Assembly (NCBI RefSeq): GCF_000276605.1
Contig: NZ_AKJX01000021.1
Location: forward strand, 1 to 36,883
Reading direction: 5' to 3'
Source of the DNA: Acidovorax sp. CF316
Lineage (GTDB): Bacteria > Pseudomonadota > Gammaproteobacteria > Burkholderiales > Burkholderiaceae_C
DNA: 36,883 bases
Shown: piece after piece, positions 34,634 through 36,883 of the stretch
How positions within the stretch are numbered: position 1 is the first letter of the stretch
Layout of the letters: every line of letters starts with the position of its first letter
Made by a program: the position numbers and the translations under genes
The notes under the pieces: generated by a model
The model's input: the letters and a program-made list of their open reading frames with translations, nothing else
Told to the model about the DNA's origin: nothing
Databases searched by the model: none

Positions 34634-35320
34634 ATGTCGGCCACACCCACCAAGACCCGGACTGCTTCCACCCGCGCCCCCTCGACACGCCGCACCGGCG
34701 TGCGCGAGCAGGCGGCGCAGACCACGCGCGACAACATCCTCAAGGCGGCGATCAAGGTGTTCGCACGCTACGGCTACGAAGGCGGCAGCGTGGAGAAGAT
34801 CTCCAAGGCGGCCAAGTCCTTCGACCGGATGATCTACTACTACTTCGGCAGCAAGGAAGGCCTCTTCATCGAGGTGCTCGAAGAGATCTACCGGCGCATG
34901 AACGACGCCGAGACGACCCTGGAGATCCGCCTCGAGACCCCCGTCGAGGCACTCAAGGCGGTGGTGCGCTTCGTGAGCCAGTACTACCGCAAGCACCCCG
35001 AGTTCGTCACGCTGCTCAACACCGAGAACCTGCACAAGGGCAAGCACATCTCCAAGTCGATGCGCGCGCGCGAGTATTCCTCGCCCGCCGTCTCGGTGAT
35101 CGAGCAGGTGCTGGCCGCGGGCGTGGCCAGCAAGGAGTTCCGCGCCGACCTGCGCGCGCGCGACCTGTATCTGCTGATCGCCTCCATGGGCTACTTCTAC
35201 CAGTCCAACCGCTACACGCTCTCGGCCTTCCTGGGCGAGGACATCGACCAGCCCGAGGCGGTGGCCCACTGGGACGAGTTCATGATCGACACCGTGCTCA
35301 GGACCGTGCGGGCGTCCTGA
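34634..35320 (+). CDS. TetR family transcriptional regulator (probable regulator of the N-heterocycle locus)
   Basis: A 228-residue TetR protein. A basic, Thr/Arg-rich N-terminal tail (residues 1-25) precedes the helix-turn-helix (about 30-75), with GYEGGSVEKISKAA and the MIYYYFGSKEGLF motif. The ligand domain has a TetR_C-like pattern (LNTENLHKGKHISKS). ATG at 34634 is preferred to the in-frame ATG at 34598. It is in the plus-strand run with fdxA and fpr. The inverted repeats at 33281-33318 and 35484-35499 are its likely operators, so it would control both divergent arms and the enamidase gene. Confidence 0.88.
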   Translation: MSATPTKTRTASTRAPSTRRTGVREQAAQTTRDNILKAAIKVFARYGYEGGSVEKISKAAKSFDRMIYYYFGSKEGLFIEVLEEIYRRMNDAETTLEIRLETPVEALKAVVRFVSQYYRKHPEFVTLLNTENLHKGKHISKSMRAREYSSPAVSVIEQVLAAGVASKEFRADLRARDLYLLIASMGYFYQSNRYTLSAFLGEDIDQPEAVAHWDEFMIDTVLRTVRAS

Positions 35321-35360
35321 GGCGCCAGGCGCCCTCCCCCGGCCCCAAGGCCCATGTCTT

Positions 35361-35395
35361 GCAGGAACCTCCTGCCGATCCGCGGATTCGGCAGG
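35361..35395 (+). terminator. Overlapping GC-rich hairpins after the TetR gene
   Basis: GCAGGA-ACC-TCCTGC (35361-35375) overlaps a longer hairpin, CCTGCCGA...TCGGCAGG (35371-35395), whose interior ATCCGCGGAT is itself palindromic. The two share CCTGC and cannot form together. No T-run follows. They could end the tetR transcript with Rho help or act as a switch. The rest of the 242-base gap holds the enamidase promoter. Confidence 0.35.
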
Positions 35396-35462
35396 GCGCA
35401 GCCTGGCTGTCTCGCAAACCCGTCTGATTTTCTGGCGACAGCACTTTGCAGTGCTTGCCATC

Positions 35463-35499
35463 TTGCACGACGCAGGCCTCTTATGTAGTATTCACTACA
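35463..35499 (+). promoter_or_regulatory. Promoter and perfect TetR-type operator for the enamidase gene
   Basis: TTGCAC (35463-35468) and TAGTAT (35486-35491) with a 17-base spacer form a plausible sigma-70 promoter. The perfect inverted repeat TGTAGT-ATTC-ACTACA at 35484-35499 covers the -10 element, so a bound repressor would exclude RNA polymerase. The same motif recurs in the hnr-fdxA region. Confidence 0.65.
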
Positions 35500-35562
35500 C
35501 GAATTGCAGCCCCACGATCGCCGCAGTTTGCCCGTCCATCCCTCCCCCGACTGGAACCCTCC

Positions 35563-36750
35563 ATGGCAGACCTCTCCACTACCGCAAGCTCCGGCAAAGT
35601 CGTCATCAAGAACATCGGCCTGCTGCTCTCGGGCGACCTCGAACGCCCCATCCTCGATGCCGACACCATCGTCGTGAACGACGGCCTGATCGTGGCCGTG
35701 GGCCGCGAGAAGGACTGCGACACCGAACACGCCCGCACCACCATCGACGCGCGCCAGACCTGCGTGGCGCCCGGCCTGATCGACAGCCACGTGCACCCGG
35801 TCTTCGGCGACTGGACGCCGCGCCAGAACCAGATCGGCTGGATCGACTCGACCATGAACGGCGGCGTGACCACCATGGTCTCGGCCGGCGAGGTGCACCT
35901 GCCCGGCCGGCCCAAGGACATCGTGGGCCTGAAGGCCCTGGCCATCACCGCGCAGCGCGCGTTCGACAACTTCCGCCCCGGCGGCGTGAAGGTGATCGCG
36001 GGTGCGCCCATCATCGAGAAGGGCATGGTCGAGCAGGACTTCAAGGACATGGCCGACGCCGGCGTGACCTTGCTCGGCGAAGTGGGCCTGGGCACCGTCA
36101 AGGCCGGCTACGAGGCCCAGCAGATGGTGGCATGGGCGCGCAAGTACGGCATCCAGAGCACCATCCACACCGGCGGCCCGTCGATTCCCGGCTCGGGACT
36201 GATCGACAAGGACGTGGTGCTCGAAGCCGATGCCGACGTGATCGGCCACATCAACGGCGGCCACACCTCGCTGCCCTGGAAGCACGTGTGCGAGCTGTGC
36301 GAGAAGTCCTCGCGCGCCATCGAGCTGGTGCACAACGGCAACGAGAAGATCGCCATCGAGGCCGCACGCGCCGCCATGGAGCTCAAGTGCCCGCACCGCG
36401 TGATCCTGGGCACCGACGGGCCCGCGGGCTCGGGCGTGCAGCCCCTGGGCATGCTGCGCATGATCGCGCTGATCGCAAGCTTCGCCAACATCCCGGCCGA
36501 GCTGGTGTTCTGCTTTGCCACGGGCAACACGGCGCGCATCCGCAACCTCAACTGCGGGCTGATCGAAGTGGGCCGCGCCGCGGACTTCGTGTTCATGGAC
36601 CGCGCCCAGCACACGGCCGGCGCCACGCTGCTCGAAAGCGTGCAGCTGGGCGACATCCCGGGCATCGGCATGGTGATGATCGACGGCCTGGTGCGCTGCG
36701 GTCGCAGCCGCAACACGCCACCCGCAACGGAAATCCCCGTGGTGCTCTGA
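35563..36750 (+). CDS. ena: Enamidase-like amidohydrolase (ring-opening lactam hydrolase)
   Basis: A 395-residue amidohydrolase-superfamily enzyme. The predicted metal and catalytic residues are H76 and H78 (SHVHP), E173 (LGEVGLG), H202 (IHTGG), H229 (GHINGG) and D285 (LGTDGP). The N-terminal beta-sandwich (IKNIGLLLSGDLERPILDAD) and the C-terminal IPGIGMVMIDG...SRNTPPA closely resemble, from memory, Eubacterium barkeri enamidase. That Fe-Zn enzyme opens 1,4,5,6-tetrahydro-6-oxonicotinate to 2-formylglutarate and ammonia. Association with the Hnr-like gene supports that step here. ATG at 35563 is preferred, because the upstream in-frame ATG at 35446 would put the operator inside the gene. Confidence 0.82.
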   Translation: MADLSTTASSGKVVIKNIGLLLSGDLERPILDADTIVVNDGLIVAVGREKDCDTEHARTTIDARQTCVAPGLIDSHVHPVFGDWTPRQNQIGWIDSTMNGGVTTMVSAGEVHLPGRPKDIVGLKALAITAQRAFDNFRPGGVKVIAGAPIIEKGMVEQDFKDMADAGVTLLGEVGLGTVKAGYEAQQMVAWARKYGIQSTIHTGGPSIPGSGLIDKDVVLEADADVIGHINGGHTSLPWKHVCELCEKSSRAIELVHNGNEKIAIEAARAAMELKCPHRVILGTDGPAGSGVQPLGMLRMIALIASFANIPAELVFCFATGNTARIRNLNCGLIEVGRAADFVFMDRAQHTAGATLLESVQLGDIPGIGMVMIDGLVRCGRSRNTPPATEIPVVL

Positions 36751-36846
36751 GCCCCGGCCTGGACGCCTTCGGCACACGCCCTTCATAGCCTGCGCAGGCC
36801 CACGTGCCTGCGCCACTTCTTTCTTTGTACTGATGGAGTTCCTCCC

Positions 36847-36883
36847 ATGAAAGCAATCGTCGCCGTCAAGCGCGTGGTGGACT
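36847..36883 (+). CDS. etfB: Electron transfer flavoprotein beta subunit (partial, runs off the window end)
   Basis: Only 12 codons are visible, reading MKAIVAVKRVVD, which is the characteristic N-terminus of proteobacterial EtfB. GGAG lies upstream of the ATG. It follows the enamidase gene by 96 bases. That gap contains a perfect GCCTGCGCAGGC palindrome at 36788-36799 but no T-run. An ETF here points to an acyl-CoA dehydrogenase step later in the pathway, for example glutaryl-CoA oxidation, encoded beyond the window. Confidence 0.75.
   Translation, partial: MKAIVAVKRVVD

Overview
The window is GC-rich DNA (about two-thirds G+C by eye) with the gene style of a beta-proteobacterium, most likely a Comamonadaceae-type organism (Acidovorax/Comamonas/Delftia group). 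This rests on several Bug-family tripartite-tricarboxylate binding proteins without membrane partners, a YifB/ComM gene, a ferulate-type cluster and dense catabolic operons. No tRNA, rRNA, CRISPR array, insertion sequence or obvious pseudogene was seen, and every major gene reads through intact. Genus-level placement is inference.

Region 1 (1-1828): the start of an exported protein on the minus strand, then comM on the plus strand, separated by an intergenic stretch with a nested dyad.

Region 2 (1865-11639): a hydroxycinnamate (ferulate/p-coumarate) locus. A MarR regulator and a divergent amidohydrolase flank a plus-strand run: crotonase, feruloyl-CoA synthase, SDR, Bug binding protein, large acyl-CoA dehydrogenase and a lipoprotein of the tannase/feruloyl esterase family. 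The MarR, ligase, hydratase, dehydrogenase and amidohydrolase set matches the actinobacterial couRLMNO logic. In that route the CoA-activated side chain is hydrated, oxidised and hydrolytically cleaved to a benzoate plus acetyl-CoA. The esterase would release the acid from plant esters.

Region 3 (11777-17980): a VOC protein, then a minus-strand operon (fumarase/aspartase-superfamily lyase, Bug protein, class I fumarase) divergent from a GntR/UTRA regulator. Two perfect TGTTCGAACA palindromes lie between them. The pairing suggests a lyase that releases fumarate, which the fumarase turns into malate. A VOC gene and an EVE-domain gene follow.

Region 4 (17983-36883, continuing past the end): the most interesting part. 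Twelve minus-strand genes run from 33225 down to 17983: 6-hydroxynicotinate reductase-like protein, UPF0280 (ApbE-like fold), two DUF1185 'amino acid synthesis' paralogues, a complete branched-chain-type ABC importer with a fused LivH-LivM permease and two binding proteins, an exported nicotinamidase, and a two-gene molybdenum hydroxylase whose large subunit is fused to a tri-haem cytochrome c. Divergent genes encode a 7Fe ferredoxin, ferredoxin-NADP reductase, a TetR regulator, an enamidase-like amidohydrolase and the start of an ETF beta subunit. A shared inverted repeat (TGTAGT-N4-ACTACA type) sits in both control regions, so one TetR regulon is likely. Together the genes read as import and degradation of nicotinamide/nicotinate or a close N-heterocycle: deamidation, ring hydroxylation, ferredoxin-driven ring reduction, lactam ring opening, then ETF-linked oxidation. 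This is the reductive route known from Eubacterium barkeri, here assembled with a respiratory cytochrome-linked hydroxylase. The pathway assignment is inference from family recognition and context.
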